Made by a program: the position numbers and the translations under genes
NCBI RefSeq assembly: GCF_000164865.1
Contig: NC_014618.1
Location: forward strand, 2,232,001-2,296,000
Origin: [Enterobacter] lignolyticus SCF1
GTDB lineage: Bacteria > Pseudomonadota > Gammaproteobacteria > Enterobacterales > Enterobacteriaceae
Length of the DNA: 64,000 nt
Reading direction: 5' to 3'
Part shown: positions 20,463-28,784 of the stretch, piece after piece
Layout: each line of letters starts with the position of its first letter
Numbering within the stretch: position 1 is the first letter of the stretch
Notes under the pieces: generated by a model
What the model saw: only the letters and a program-made list of their open reading frames with translations
Databases searched by the model: none
Told to the model about the DNA's origin: nothing

Positions 20463-20488
20463 TAAAAAAAGCGCCCCGCAGGGCGCTT
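20463..20488 (-). terminator. Intrinsic terminator of pykF
   Basis: AAGCGCC and GGGCGCTT pair around CCGCA; the minus-strand continuation is a T run (A run at 20463-20470), 32 bases beyond the pykF stop. Confidence 0.88.
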
Positions 20489-20519
20489 TTCAGGCAAAAT
20501 TAATATTTGCTGTAAATTA

Positions 20520-21941
20520 TTACAGTACGTGCACAGAGGCCGTATTGGTGGTTCCGCTCGGTACCAGCGCGCCGGAAACCATCACCACGACGTCGCCTTT
20601 CTGCGCCAGGCCGCGTTCAACCAGCTGCAGGGCCACTTCTTTACCCAGGCGATAGAAATCATCCGTAGAGGCGATTTCTTTCACCAGGTGCGGGATAACG
20701 CCTTTGCTGAGCACCAGCTGACGTGCGGTGACTTCGTTGGTGGTCAGCGCCAGGATGGTGGCATCCGGGAAGTACTTACGGATAGCGCGTGCGGATTTAC
20801 CGCCCTGGGTCGCGACGACGATCAGCGGCGCTTCCAGTTTCTCAGCCGTTTCAACCGCGCCGCGGCATACTGCTTCAGTGATGCGCAGTTTGCGGCTGTC
20901 GTTATTGTAGTCCAGACGGCTGGTCATCACGCGGTCGGTACGCTCGCAGATGGTCGCCATGATGGTCACCGCTTCCAGCGGATACTTCCCTTTTGCGGAT
21001 TCGCCAGACAGCATGACCGCATCGGTGCCGTCGAGGATGGCGTTGGCAACGTCGCCGGCTTCAGCGCGGGTAGGGCGCGGGTTCTTGATCATGGAGTCCA
21101 GCATCTGGGTCGCAGTGATAACCACTTTGCGCGCGCGGACGCATTTTTCGATGATCATTTTCTGGGCGAAGATAACTTCTTCAACCGGAATTTCAACGCC
21201 CATGTCGCCACGGGCAACCATGATGCCGTCGGACGCTTCGAGGATTTCGTCGAAGTTGTTCAGGCCTTCCTGGTTTTCAATTTTGGAGATGATCTGGATG
21301 TTCTCGCCGCCGTGCGCCTTCAGGTGCTCACGGATTTCCAGCACGTCGGAACGCTTACGGATAAAGGAGGCCGCAACGAAGTCTACGCCCTGCTCGCAGC
21401 CGAAGATCAGATCCTGCTTGTCTTTCTCAGCCAGCGCCGGCAGCGCGATGGAAACGCCAGGCAGGTTAACGCCTTTGTTTTCGCCCAGGTCGCCGTTGTT
21501 CAGCACTTTACAGATAACCTTGTTACCTTCGATAGCGGTAACTTCCATGCCGATCAGGCCGTCGTCAACCAGGATGGTGTTGCCGACTTTCAGATCGCTG
21601 GTAAAACCTTCGTAGGTCACCGCAACGATTTCGCTGTTGCCGATAACGGATTTGTCGGTGGTGAAGGTGAAGGTCTGGCCCGCTTTCAGAGCGACGTCGT
21701 TACCGCCTTCCAGCTTGATGGTGCGGATTTCTGGACCTTTGGTATCCAGCAGGATCGCCGCTTTCTTACCGGTTCTGCTCATCACGTTGCGCAAGTTCTG
21801 GATGCGCTGACCGTGTTCTGCATAGTCACCGTGGGAGAAGTTCAGACGCATGACGTTCATGCCAGCGTCCAGCATTTTGGTCAGCATCTCTTCAGATTCG
21901 GTTTTCGGACCGATGGTGCAAACAATTTTGGTCTTTTTCAT
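20520..21941 (-). CDS. pykF: Pyruvate kinase I (fructose-1,6-bisphosphate activated)
   Basis: Catalyses PEP + ADP to pyruvate + ATP in glycolysis; cytoplasmic tetramer. The 473-residue product closely follows E. coli PykF (470), with MKKTKIVCTIGPKTESEE, the catalytic-lysine helix IISKIENQEGL, ITATQMLDSM and the C-terminal effector domain ending VPSGTTNTASVHVL. Near residue 447 the product reads EVALQLVERGLAQKGD, three residues longer than E. coli in the allosteric domain. A Cra box lies upstream, so glycolytic derepression opposes ppsA activation at the other end of the window. Confidence 0.97.
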   Translation of the reverse strand: MKKTKIVCTIGPKTESEEMLTKMLDAGMNVMRLNFSHGDYAEHGQRIQNLRNVMSRTGKKAAILLDTKGPEIRTIKLEGGNDVALKAGQTFTFTTDKSVIGNSEIVAVTYEGFTSDLKVGNTILVDDGLIGMEVTAIEGNKVICKVLNNGDLGENKGVNLPGVSIALPALAEKDKQDLIFGCEQGVDFVAASFIRKRSDVLEIREHLKAHGGENIQIISKIENQEGLNNFDEILEASDGIMVARGDMGVEIPVEEVIFAQKMIIEKCVRARKVVITATQMLDSMIKNPRPTRAEAGDVANAILDGTDAVMLSGESAKGKYPLEAVTIMATICERTDRVMTSRLDYNNDSRKLRITEAVCRGAVETAEKLEAPLIVVATQGGKSARAIRKYFPDATILALTTNEVTARQLVLSKGVIPHLVKEIASTDDFYRLGKEVALQLVERGLAQKGDVVVMVSGALVPSGTTNTASVHVL

Positions 21942-22151
21942 GACAGTTTTAGTCTTTAAGTTGAGAAGGATATGGAAATCTCGCTCCGGGGGCGCACTGC
22001 CACGGAGTCAAACCGATGTAACGAATAATGTTGTGATGCCACGCGTTAAGGATAGGTGACATCAAATAAGCGTGCAGAAGAAAGTGAGCCAGGTTATCAG
22101 CTTTACAAGGGTGGTTAAGTTTTGCGCTTTTTTGTGTGTAGTCCAACGAGC

Positions 22152-22163
22152 TGAAACCATTCA
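22152..22163. promoter_or_regulatory. Cra (FruR) operator of pykF
   Basis: TGAAACCATTCA (preceded by GC) conforms to the Cra consensus. It lies about 215 bases before the pykF start in the 420-base region shared with fumD. Cra repression of pykF is established in E. coli. The rest of the region (21942-22363) shows no gene. Confidence 0.65.
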
Positions 22164-22363
22164 AGTGATAATCGGCGAACATTATACGAGGTTACGGGTA
22201 AAAAAGAAAACAAAAACGCTGTTTCAGAACAGGTTAGAAGTCGTTAATGAATTTTATGTAATTTGATCTTTGACAGTAACAGGTCGACGCAGCTTCCGTT
22301 TGATCTGCGGTGAATAATTATCAATAATAATTTTATTATTAATAGGTTAGCAGGAGCCAGGCG

Positions 22364-22576
22364 ATGGGTAATCAGAGTAAAGACGACGCGCTGTATCAGG
22401 AAATGTGCCGGGTGGTCGGTAAAGTGGTGCTGGAGATGCGCGACCTGGGACAGGAACCGAAGCATATCGTGATTGCCGGCGTGTTGCGCACCGCGCTCGC
22501 CAACCCCAAAATTAAGCGCGCAGAGCTGACCCGCGAGGCGATGGAAAAGGTCATTTTCGCGCTGTCGGGACGGTAA
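22364..22576 (+). CDS. fumD: Fumarase D
   Basis: A 70-residue protein nearly identical over its middle (MCRVVGKVVLEMRDLGQEPK) to E. coli FumD/YdhZ, a small protein with reported fumarase activity; the same gene follows pykF divergently in E. coli. A AGCAGGAG ribosome site precedes the ATG. The ydhYVWXUT operon that neighbours it in E. coli is absent and a ModA-like gene follows after 15 bases, so the two are probably cotranscribed. Confidence 0.88.
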   Translation: MGNQSKDDALYQEMCRVVGKVVLEMRDLGQEPKHIVIAGVLRTALANPKIKRAELTREAMEKVIFALSGR

Positions 22577-22591
22577 AACGACGCAGGAGAC

Positions 22592-23332
22592 ATGATGACA
22601 GCGACACTTTCCGTACTCGCCGCCGGCAGCCTGAAACGGGCGCTGCTTCCGCTGACGGCGTCGTTTGCGCAAACGACGGGGCTGACGGTTGATATCGATT
22701 TTGGTCCGGCAGGGCTGTTGCGCGAGCGGATCGAGGCCGGCGAGCGCTGCAGCCTGTTCGCCTCCGCGAATACCGCGCATCCGCAGGCGCTGCTGCGGCA
22801 GGGGAAAGCGCTGAGCGCGCAGACCTTCGCTTTTAATCGCCTGAACCTCACCGCCCGCCGCCTGGCGGATGCGCCGCCGCGGGACTGGCTGGCGCTGCTG
22901 GCCGATCCGGCGCTGCGCCTCGCCACCTCAACGCCGGGCAGCGATCCCTCCGGAGACTACACCTGGCAGCTGTTCGACAACATCGAGGCGCGGCACCCCG
23001 GGCTGGGCGCGGCCCTGAAGCACAGGGCGCTGCCGCTGGTGGGCGGGCGCGATACCCTGACGGTACCTGCCGCAGAAGTGGCCAGCGCCTGGATCATTCG
23101 CTCGGGGCGTGCCGAGCTGTTTATCGGCTACGCGCACTACAGCCGCGCGCTGGCGGGCGCCGACGATCTGCAGATCCTGTCGATTCCCGCGCCCTATAAC
23201 CCGCTGTGCGAATATCAGATGGCGCTGCTGGACGACAACGAGCCGACGCGGCGGCTGGCGCAGTATATTGTCTCCGCCGCCGGGCAGAGCGTCCTGCGCC
23301 AGATGGGGTTTCTAACGCTCGAGGCTGAATAG
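22592..23332 (+). CDS. ModA-like oxyanion-binding protein without signal peptide
   Basis: A 246-residue class of periplasmic-binding fold protein similar to molybdate-binding ModA: LSVLAAGSLKRALLPL (strand and helix that cap the anion), DFGPAGLLRERIEAG, LFASANTAHPQAL, STPGSDPSGDYTWQLFD and a C-terminal QYIVSAAGQSVLRQMGF. Unlike ModA it starts at the mature-domain strand (two adjacent ATGs at 22592/22595 after AGGAGA) with no hydrophobic leader, so it should stay cytoplasmic unless exported otherwise. It converges on, and overlaps by 21 bases, the ATPase gene of a FecCD-type importer. It could be a cytoplasmic oxyanion sensor or carrier; function unknown. Confidence 0.75.
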   Translation: MMTATLSVLAAGSLKRALLPLTASFAQTTGLTVDIDFGPAGLLRERIEAGERCSLFASANTAHPQALLRQGKALSAQTFAFNRLNLTARRLADAPPRDWLALLADPALRLATSTPGSDPSGDYTWQLFDNIEARHPGLGAALKHRALPLVGGRDTLTVPAAEVASAWIIRSGRAELFIGYAHYSRALAGADDLQILSIPAPYNPLCEYQMALLDDNEPTRRLAQYIVSAAGQSVLRQMGFLTLEAE

Positions 23333-24064
23333 CGGCGCCAGCACCGGGCAGGGCGAGTCAGCCAGCGTGATTTTACGCACCGTAACTCCGTACGCCTGCC
23401 GCAGGTTTTCCTCCGTCAGCACCGCCGACGTTTCGCCCGCCAGCCACTGGCCCTGCGGCAGCAGCAGCAGCGCGTGGCTGGCGACCTGCAGCGCGTGCGT
23501 GGGGTCGTGGGTGGTAAACAGCACGCTTCGCTGCTGGCGATGCGCCAGATTGCTGATGAGCTGCAGCACCACCTGCTGATTGGCGAGATCCAGCGCCGAG
23601 CAGGGCTCATCCAACAGGATATTCTGACTCCCGCTCACTAGCGCGCGGGCGATCATGACCAGCTGCTGCTGGCCGCCGGAAAGGCCGTTAAACGGCGTAC
23701 GGGCCAGCGGCAGAATGTTCAGCTGCTGTAGCGCCTCGCTAACCCGCGCGTCGTCCCCGGCGGACGGTTGTGCAAACAGCGCGACGTGGCGCGCCCGCCC
23801 CATCAGCACCACATCATGCACCTGCCAGGCAAAGGCCGGACGAAAAGACTGCGGCACGACGCTTGCGCCGCCGCTGACGTGCACGCTGCCGCCAAGCGTC
23901 GGCAGCGTGCCGGTAAGGGTGTCGAGCAGCGTACTTTTCCCCCGCCCGTTGGCGCCGAGAATGGCCCAGACGTCGCCGGGACGACACGCAAAGCTCAGCG
24001 GCGCAAACAGCGGCTGGCGATAGCCGTAGCGCAGGTTGCTGACGGTAAGTGAAGGCGCCGTCAT
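23312..24064 (-). CDS. FecE/BtuD-type ABC importer ATPase (system 1)
   Basis: A 250-residue ATPase of the FecCDE/BtuCD class, expected to drive uptake of an iron chelate, haem, cobalamin or, as in MolBC, an oxyanion. Walker A reads GANGRGKST (Arg in place of the usual Ser/Cys), signature LSGGQQQLV, Walker B NILLDEPCSALD, and an H-loop TTHDPTHAL. The start overlaps the permease stop (ATGA at 24061-24064). The last gene of a leftward operon: receptor, binding protein, permease, ATPase. Confidence 0.88.
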   Translation of the reverse strand: MTAPSLTVSNLRYGYRQPLFAPLSFACRPGDVWAILGANGRGKSTLLDTLTGTLPTLGGSVHVSGGASVVPQSFRPAFAWQVHDVVLMGRARHVALFAQPSAGDDARVSEALQQLNILPLARTPFNGLSGGQQQLVMIARALVSGSQNILLDEPCSALDLANQQVVLQLISNLAHRQQRSVLFTTHDPTHALQVASHALLLLPQGQWLAGETSAVLTEENLRQAYGVTVRKITLADSPCPVLAPLFSLER

Positions 24065-25065
24065 TGCGCGCGCCTCCGGCTGCTGTACGCCAGCAGCCCG
24101 GTAAAGACCGGCGCGCCGAACAGGGCGGTGATGATGCCCAGCGGGATCTCCGCGGCGGTCAGCGTGCGGGCGATATCGTCAACCATGATCATGAATCCGC
24201 CGCCCAGCCAGAACGCCGTAGGCAGCAGGCGACGGTGGTCGGCGCCCACCAGCAGGCGCGCCAGATGCGGGATAACCAGACCGACCCAGGCGATGCTGCC
24301 GCTGACCGCCACCTGCGCGGCGACCAGCAGCGCACAGCACAGCAGTACGCCGCGGCGCAGCGGCTTTACCGCCACCCCCAGCGTCCGGGCGTCTTTTTCA
24401 TCCAGCGACAGCAGGTTGATCCGCCAGCGTAGCCGGTACAGCGCCAGCGCGGCCAGACATACCGGCAGCGCCAGGGTCAGCACCTTATGCCAGTTCGCGG
24501 TGGCAAAGCTGCCCAGCAGCCAGAAAATGATGTTCGGCAGCGTCTCTTCGGTATCGGCCAGGTACTGCATCAGGCTGACCAGCGCGGCGAAAAAACCGCT
24601 GAGAACGATCCCGGAGAGGATCAGCGCCAGCGTGCTTTCCCGCCCCTGCAGCGTCGCAATCAGGTAGACCAGCGCCAGCGCGGCCAGGCCAAAGCCAAAG
24701 GTCGAACCCATCATCAGCACGGGGGCGAGCCCGAGCAGAATCGCGAGCGTGCCGCCAAACGCCGCGCCGGAAGTGACGCCGATAATATGCGGGTCGACCA
24801 GCGGGTTACGAAACACGCCCTGCAGCGTCGCCCCGCACAGCCCCAGCGCGCCGCCGGCCAGTAGCGCCATCACTACCCGCGGCAGCCGCACCGACCAGAC
24901 GACCTGCCGGGTGATGTCCGGAAACTGTCCCGGATGGAGCAGGCGCGTCATCACGTCGCCCGCGCTAAGGCGGTACTGCCCCAGGCAGAGCGAGCCCAGC
25001 GCCAGCGCGCAGGTGAGCAGAATCAGCAGCGTTTGCAGGGCGCGATAGCGGTTACGGCTGTGCAT
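24061..25065 (-). CDS. FecCD-family ABC permease (system 1)
   Basis: A 334-residue polytopic permease of the FecCD/BtuC family with the diagnostic RLPRVVMALLAGGALGLCGA, NPLVDPHIIGVTSGAAFGG and GLVIPHLARLLVGADHRRLLP segments. A single permease gene implies a homodimer. The open frame begins at 25128, but the ATG at 25065 is preferred: it starts just before the first membrane helix and overlaps the binding-protein stop by only 14 bases. Confidence 0.88.
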   Translation of the reverse strand: MHSRNRYRALQTLLILLTCALALGSLCLGQYRLSAGDVMTRLLHPGQFPDITRQVVWSVRLPRVVMALLAGGALGLCGATLQGVFRNPLVDPHIIGVTSGAAFGGTLAILLGLAPVLMMGSTFGFGLAALALVYLIATLQGRESTLALILSGIVLSGFFAALVSLMQYLADTEETLPNIIFWLLGSFATANWHKVLTLALPVCLAALALYRLRWRINLLSLDEKDARTLGVAVKPLRRGVLLCCALLVAAQVAVSGSIAWVGLVIPHLARLLVGADHRRLLPTAFWLGGGFMIMVDDIARTLTAAEIPLGIITALFGAPVFTGLLAYSSRRRAQ

Positions 25066-26119
25066 CCGCGTTCCAGTTGACGCGGTAGAAGCGCTGGTAG
25101 TAGTCCTGCGCTTTGGCGTCGACATCAACGTGCTGATAGCGCTGCGGATAGAGCTTCTTCGCCATCCACAGCTCGCCTATCGCCAGCGCCTCAGGCATCG
25201 GATAGCCCCAGGCCTTGGCGTATTCCGGCATCAGCCACACCCGATGGTTTTTCACCGCGTCGATCGCCTGCCAGTTGGGATCGTTTTCAATCTCTTTAAC
25301 CACCTGCGGGTAGCGATCCTGAACAAAAATCACCTGCGGGTTCCACTGTAGCACCTGCTCAAGCGAGACCTGACGCGCGCCTTTCACCGTCGCGGCCGCC
25401 ACGTTCAGCGCCCCGGCGTGGTTCATCATCAGCCCGGTGTACTTACCGGAGCCGTAGGTGTTGAGATCGGGGTTGGCCATATAAACGCGCACGCGCTTAT
25501 CCTGGGCAATCTCCGCAACGGGCGCATTGGCGCTGGCGCGCGCGGCAAAGGTGTAATCGATGAGCGCGCGCGCCTCGCGCGTACGGCCCATCACTTCGCC
25601 GATCAGCGCGATGCCCTGCTTCAGCCCGTCGTTATAGGCCTGCTCTTCATTGGCCATCGTCGGGTTCATTTTATCTTCTTCGCCCGCGGCGTCCTGGCGC
25701 AGCGAAATCGCCACCACCGGAATCCCCGCGCTCTGGATCTGCTGGATCATCGCCGCGGGCGCGTAGTTGGCGACAAACACCGCCTGGGGATGCAGCGCCA
25801 GCAGGCTTTCGATATTGACCTGGGTTAAATCCCCCGGCATCGGCAGGTGGTCAATGCCCGGCATAAAGCGGGCGAACCCGGGGCCGAGCTGCTTTTTCCA
25901 GCTGCTCAGTACGCCCACGATATCGTCAGCGGCGTTGAGCTGCACCAGCAGGTTCAGCGTCTGGTGCTGCAGCACCACGACCCGGCTGACGGTGTCGGGC
26001 AGGGTTACCTGGCGGCCCAATTGGTCAGTGACCGTACGGCTGGCGCCAGCGGGAGAAAAGGTAAGCAGGCAGGCGCAGGCCAGCGTAAGGCTCAGAAGTG
26101 TACGTAGCAAACGGGACAT
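25052..26119 (-). CDS. Periplasmic metal-chelate binding protein (system 1)
   Basis: A 355-residue class III (BtuF/FhuD-like) binding protein: signal peptide through about residue 27 (LLSLTLACACLLTFSPAGA), then TVTDQLGRQVTLP, two Rossmann-like lobes and the connecting long helix. The LHPQAVFVANYAP and WNPQVIFVQDRYP segments fit the family. Ligand cannot be read from sequence; MolA-type molybdate/tungstate proteins and siderophore binders share this fold. The ATG at 26119 is chosen over a TTG at 26131. A strong hairpin lies between it and the receptor gene upstream. Confidence 0.85.
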   Translation of the reverse strand: MSRLLRTLLSLTLACACLLTFSPAGASRTVTDQLGRQVTLPDTVSRVVVLQHQTLNLLVQLNAADDIVGVLSSWKKQLGPGFARFMPGIDHLPMPGDLTQVNIESLLALHPQAVFVANYAPAAMIQQIQSAGIPVVAISLRQDAAGEEDKMNPTMANEEQAYNDGLKQGIALIGEVMGRTREARALIDYTFAARASANAPVAEIAQDKRVRVYMANPDLNTYGSGKYTGLMMNHAGALNVAAATVKGARQVSLEQVLQWNPQVIFVQDRYPQVVKEIENDPNWQAIDAVKNHRVWLMPEYAKAWGYPMPEALAIGELWMAKKLYPQRYQHVDVDAKAQDYYQRFYRVNWNADAQP

Positions 26120-26192
26120 AGCATCGCTCAAAGAAAGGGAAGGAGGCGATATGTATTAGAATATATAGCGATTGGGGATGCAATCGCTGTTT

Positions 26193-26222
26193 CCCGCTCT
26201 CCCTCCAAAGTGGGAGAGCGGG
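26193..26222. other. Intercistronic hairpin receptor/binding protein
   Basis: CCCGCTCTCCC and GGGAGAGCGGG form an 11-bp perfect stem with an eight-base loop, ten bases beyond the receptor stop. No T tract follows on the minus strand, so it may stabilise or attenuate the message rather than end it, giving receptor and transporter different dosage. Confidence 0.6.
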
Positions 26223-26231
26223 TGCGGGCGA

Positions 26232-28394
26232 TCAGAAGTCCATTTTTACCGTGAACTGCACTTCGCGCGGGTCGCCAATCTGGTTGCCGAGGTTGTTGGT
26301 GGCGATCGACGAGGTGTAGTAGGTTTTATCGAACAGGTTTTTGACGTTGACCTGCAGCGTCACCGGATACTGCAGCTTCAGCCTATAGGCCGCAAACGCG
26401 TCGGCGACGGCGTAGCCGGGCAGATAGTAGTCCGCGCCGTTGGTGCCGGAGCGGCGGCTAACGCCGTGGCCGCCCGCGCCGAAGGTCAGGGTGTTGCTGT
26501 TCCAGACGTTATGAATATCGTAGGTCAGGAACAGCGATCCGGTGTGTTTCGGCACGTTCGGCAGCGGCTTACCCGCGTAATCCGGGTCGTCAGTGACCCG
26601 GGCGTCGGTGTAGCCATAGCTGGCGATAACGCTCAGATTTTCGGTGAGTGCGCCGGCGAGATCGACCTCCACGCCCCGGGAGCGCACCTTACCGGCGGTT
26701 TTGGCGATGGTTTCCCCGCCAATTTGCTCGTTGTACAGCACGTTGCGCTTATGAATATCAAAGAGCGCGATATTCGCGGTCACGCCGCGAAAGAGTTCGA
26801 ACTTCGCCCCCAGCTCCCAGGCGGTGGACTCCTCCGGCGGCAGATCGCCAATGTAGCTGGCGACAGAGGACTGCGGCATAAACGCCTGCGAGTAGTTGCC
26901 GAACAGCGACACGGATGGCGTCAGCTTGTACACCAGGCCCGCCTTCGGCGTCCATTTGCGATCGGCACTGTCGGTGTTTTCCTGGAACGGGCGCCCCTTG
27001 CCGGCGTACTGCGTGTAGTACTGGTAGCGCACGCCGGTAACGGCAATCCACCTGTCGGTCAGGTAGAGCGCGTCCTGCACATAGGCGGCGTAGCTCTCCT
27101 GCTGGATGCGCTGATCGCTGTCCGCCGCCGACACGGTCGTACACTTATCGAGAGTGCCGTAGACCGGGCTGTAGATATTAAACCCCTTCACGTTCTTGCA
27201 GCGGATCATATCGGTGCGCAGCAGATCGTAGTTCTCATAGGCGATACCGCTGAGGATCTCGTTATACATGCCGCCGATGACCACGTTGCCCTGCAGGTCG
27301 GCGCGGGCGGCGTGCATTTTTTGCGTCGAACCCTGGGTGGCGTCGACGCGGCGGGTGAGATTGCCGGTTTTCGCGTCATACGCCATCACGCGCGCCTGGT
27401 TGTCGCTGTACTTGTCCTGGCTGTAGCTGTAGTCAACGCGGGCGGTCCAGGCGCTGTTCAGCCGGTATTCGGCGTTGAGCTGCGCCAGATCGGATTTGCC
27501 GTCGGTAATATTGAACGGCTCATCGAAACGCACCTTAGGATCGACCTTCACCGCCTGCCCGGTGTTGAGATCGAAAATGGTGCCGCGGTCGAACGGAACG
27601 TGGTAATCGCGATGCGACCAGGAGAGGTTCACCGTCGCGTCTTCGCCGAACCAGGCCAGCGAAGGGGCGATAAAGCTGCTGCGGTTATTACCGAAGTTGC
27701 GCCAGTAATCTTCGTTCTGATATTCGCCGATCAGCCGAAAGGCCAGCGGCGTCCCGTCAATCGGTCCGGTCACGTCGAACTGGCCGCTTCCGCCGCCGAA
27801 GCTGCTCGAGGTGCCGGAGAGCGAGCCGCCGAAGGTCTGCTCCGGGCGCTTAGTGATGACGTTAATCAGCCCGCCGGGGTCAAGGATCCCGTACAGGGTC
27901 GAGGAGGGCCCCTTCAGCACCTCCACGCGCGAGGTGGCGGCGTTAAAGCTGCGCGGCAGGACGGTGCGAAGGCCGTTGGTCATCACTGAGCCATCGCGGT
28001 TGGCGCCAAAACCGCGGCGGGTGAACGCATCCTGAGTACCGCCGAGGGTGTTGGTCTGCACAACGTTTGCCACGTTATACAGCGCTTCATCAAGCGTCGT
28101 GACGTGCTGATCCTCAAGCACCTTATCGCTGACGGTATTCACCACCTGGGGGATATCGAGCAGCGGCATCGAGGTCAGCGTCGCCGTGGAGGAGCTGAGC
28201 GGCTGATAGCCGTCGGTAGCGCTAAGATCGGCCTGCGCCGTCTCGCCCACAACGGTCATGACGTCCTCTTTCTTATCCTGTGTCGCGGCGGGCTGCGCCG
28301 CCATTAATCCCGGAGAGGTCAATACGCCGGCACAGGCCAGCGAAAAGAGCGCACGCCCTTTTATCCCCGCAAAAGAGGGGGTATGTGGAGTCAT
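26232..28394 (-). CDS. TonB-dependent siderophore receptor
   Basis: A 720-residue outer-membrane receptor. A signal peptide ends near LMAAQPAA; a TonB box (DVMTVVG) follows, then the plug domain (MPLLDIPQVVNTVSDKVL to VITKRP) and a 22-strand barrel finishing VQFTVKMDF with the terminal Phe required for outer-membrane assembly. Overall it falls with hydroxamate/ferrioxamine-type siderophore receptors (FoxA/FcuA-like group), but I cannot name the ligand. The ATG at 28394 is chosen (CGGGA ribosome site, leader start) over one eight codons earlier. A Fur-like box is upstream. Confidence 0.88.
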   Translation of the reverse strand: MTPHTPSFAGIKGRALFSLACAGVLTSPGLMAAQPAATQDKKEDVMTVVGETAQADLSATDGYQPLSSSTATLTSMPLLDIPQVVNTVSDKVLEDQHVTTLDEALYNVANVVQTNTLGGTQDAFTRRGFGANRDGSVMTNGLRTVLPRSFNAATSRVEVLKGPSSTLYGILDPGGLINVITKRPEQTFGGSLSGTSSSFGGGSGQFDVTGPIDGTPLAFRLIGEYQNEDYWRNFGNNRSSFIAPSLAWFGEDATVNLSWSHRDYHVPFDRGTIFDLNTGQAVKVDPKVRFDEPFNITDGKSDLAQLNAEYRLNSAWTARVDYSYSQDKYSDNQARVMAYDAKTGNLTRRVDATQGSTQKMHAARADLQGNVVIGGMYNEILSGIAYENYDLLRTDMIRCKNVKGFNIYSPVYGTLDKCTTVSAADSDQRIQQESYAAYVQDALYLTDRWIAVTGVRYQYYTQYAGKGRPFQENTDSADRKWTPKAGLVYKLTPSVSLFGNYSQAFMPQSSVASYIGDLPPEESTAWELGAKFELFRGVTANIALFDIHKRNVLYNEQIGGETIAKTAGKVRSRGVEVDLAGALTENLSVIASYGYTDARVTDDPDYAGKPLPNVPKHTGSLFLTYDIHNVWNSNTLTFGAGGHGVSRRSGTNGADYYLPGYAVADAFAAYRLKLQYPVTLQVNVKNLFDKTYYTSSIATNNLGNQIGDPREVQFTVKMDF

Positions 28395-28487
28395 TGTTAT
28401 TTTCCCGTGAACAAACAAAAGCCAGTGAAATCATTGCCCTGAACAAAAAATCTATCCGTTATTTCCGCTGTGACGCGATCGGATATG

Positions 28488-28506
28488 TAATTGAGAATCA
28501 TTCAAT
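28488..28506. promoter_or_regulatory. Fur-box-like site before the receptor gene
   Basis: TAATTGAGAATCATTCAAT resembles the Fur 19-mer (GATAATGATAATCATTATC), including the GAATCATT core, about 95 bases before the receptor start. Confidence 0.6.
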
Positions 28507-28735
28507 CATGTGAAAATGTAGTAGTAAACGCCGGGCGGCAGAAAAATTTCAGCGGCAGGATTTTTACGCCCGGTATCGCAGCCTTTCGTCGGGGTGTGGT
28601 TTTATCATCATGATTTAACGGGGTTTTAAAATTCATGCGGGCAGCGGTATAACCCTGTTTTTTGTCAGGAATTCGTGAAGCAATGGAGAAGATAGCGACG
28701 CTTGACTACTACATCGCTACGCAGCATGATCATGC

Positions 28736-28757
28736 GAATGAGATTTATTTTTATTTC
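28736..28757. promoter_or_regulatory. Fur-box-like site before the rightward importer
   Basis: GAATGAGATTTATTTTTATTTC resembles common enterobacterial Fur boxes of the GAATGAGAATTATTTTCATT type. It lies about 30 bases before the ATPase start. With the receptor site it suggests joint iron repression of both divergent operons. Confidence 0.55.
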
Positions 28758-28784
28758 ACTTGCCGTTGCGGCGCAGGAGTGAAC

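Noticed and set aside
20529..21959. A 476-codon open frame antisense to pykF
   Set aside because: pykF is a near-identical core gene; the opposite frame follows its codon bias and has no domain.
22263..22276. FNR-like TTGATCTTTGACAG upstream of fumD
   Set aside because: Only about seven of ten defined positions match, so it is not supported, although FNR control would make sense.
26172..27989. A 605-codon open frame antisense to the TonB-dependent receptor
   Set aside because: Same reasoning: the receptor frame carries signal peptide, plug and barrel motifs, the opposite frame none.
26232..28394. Naming the receptor FoxA or FhuA
   Set aside because: The product fits the general hydroxamate-type siderophore receptor group but lacks enough diagnostic match to a named receptor.
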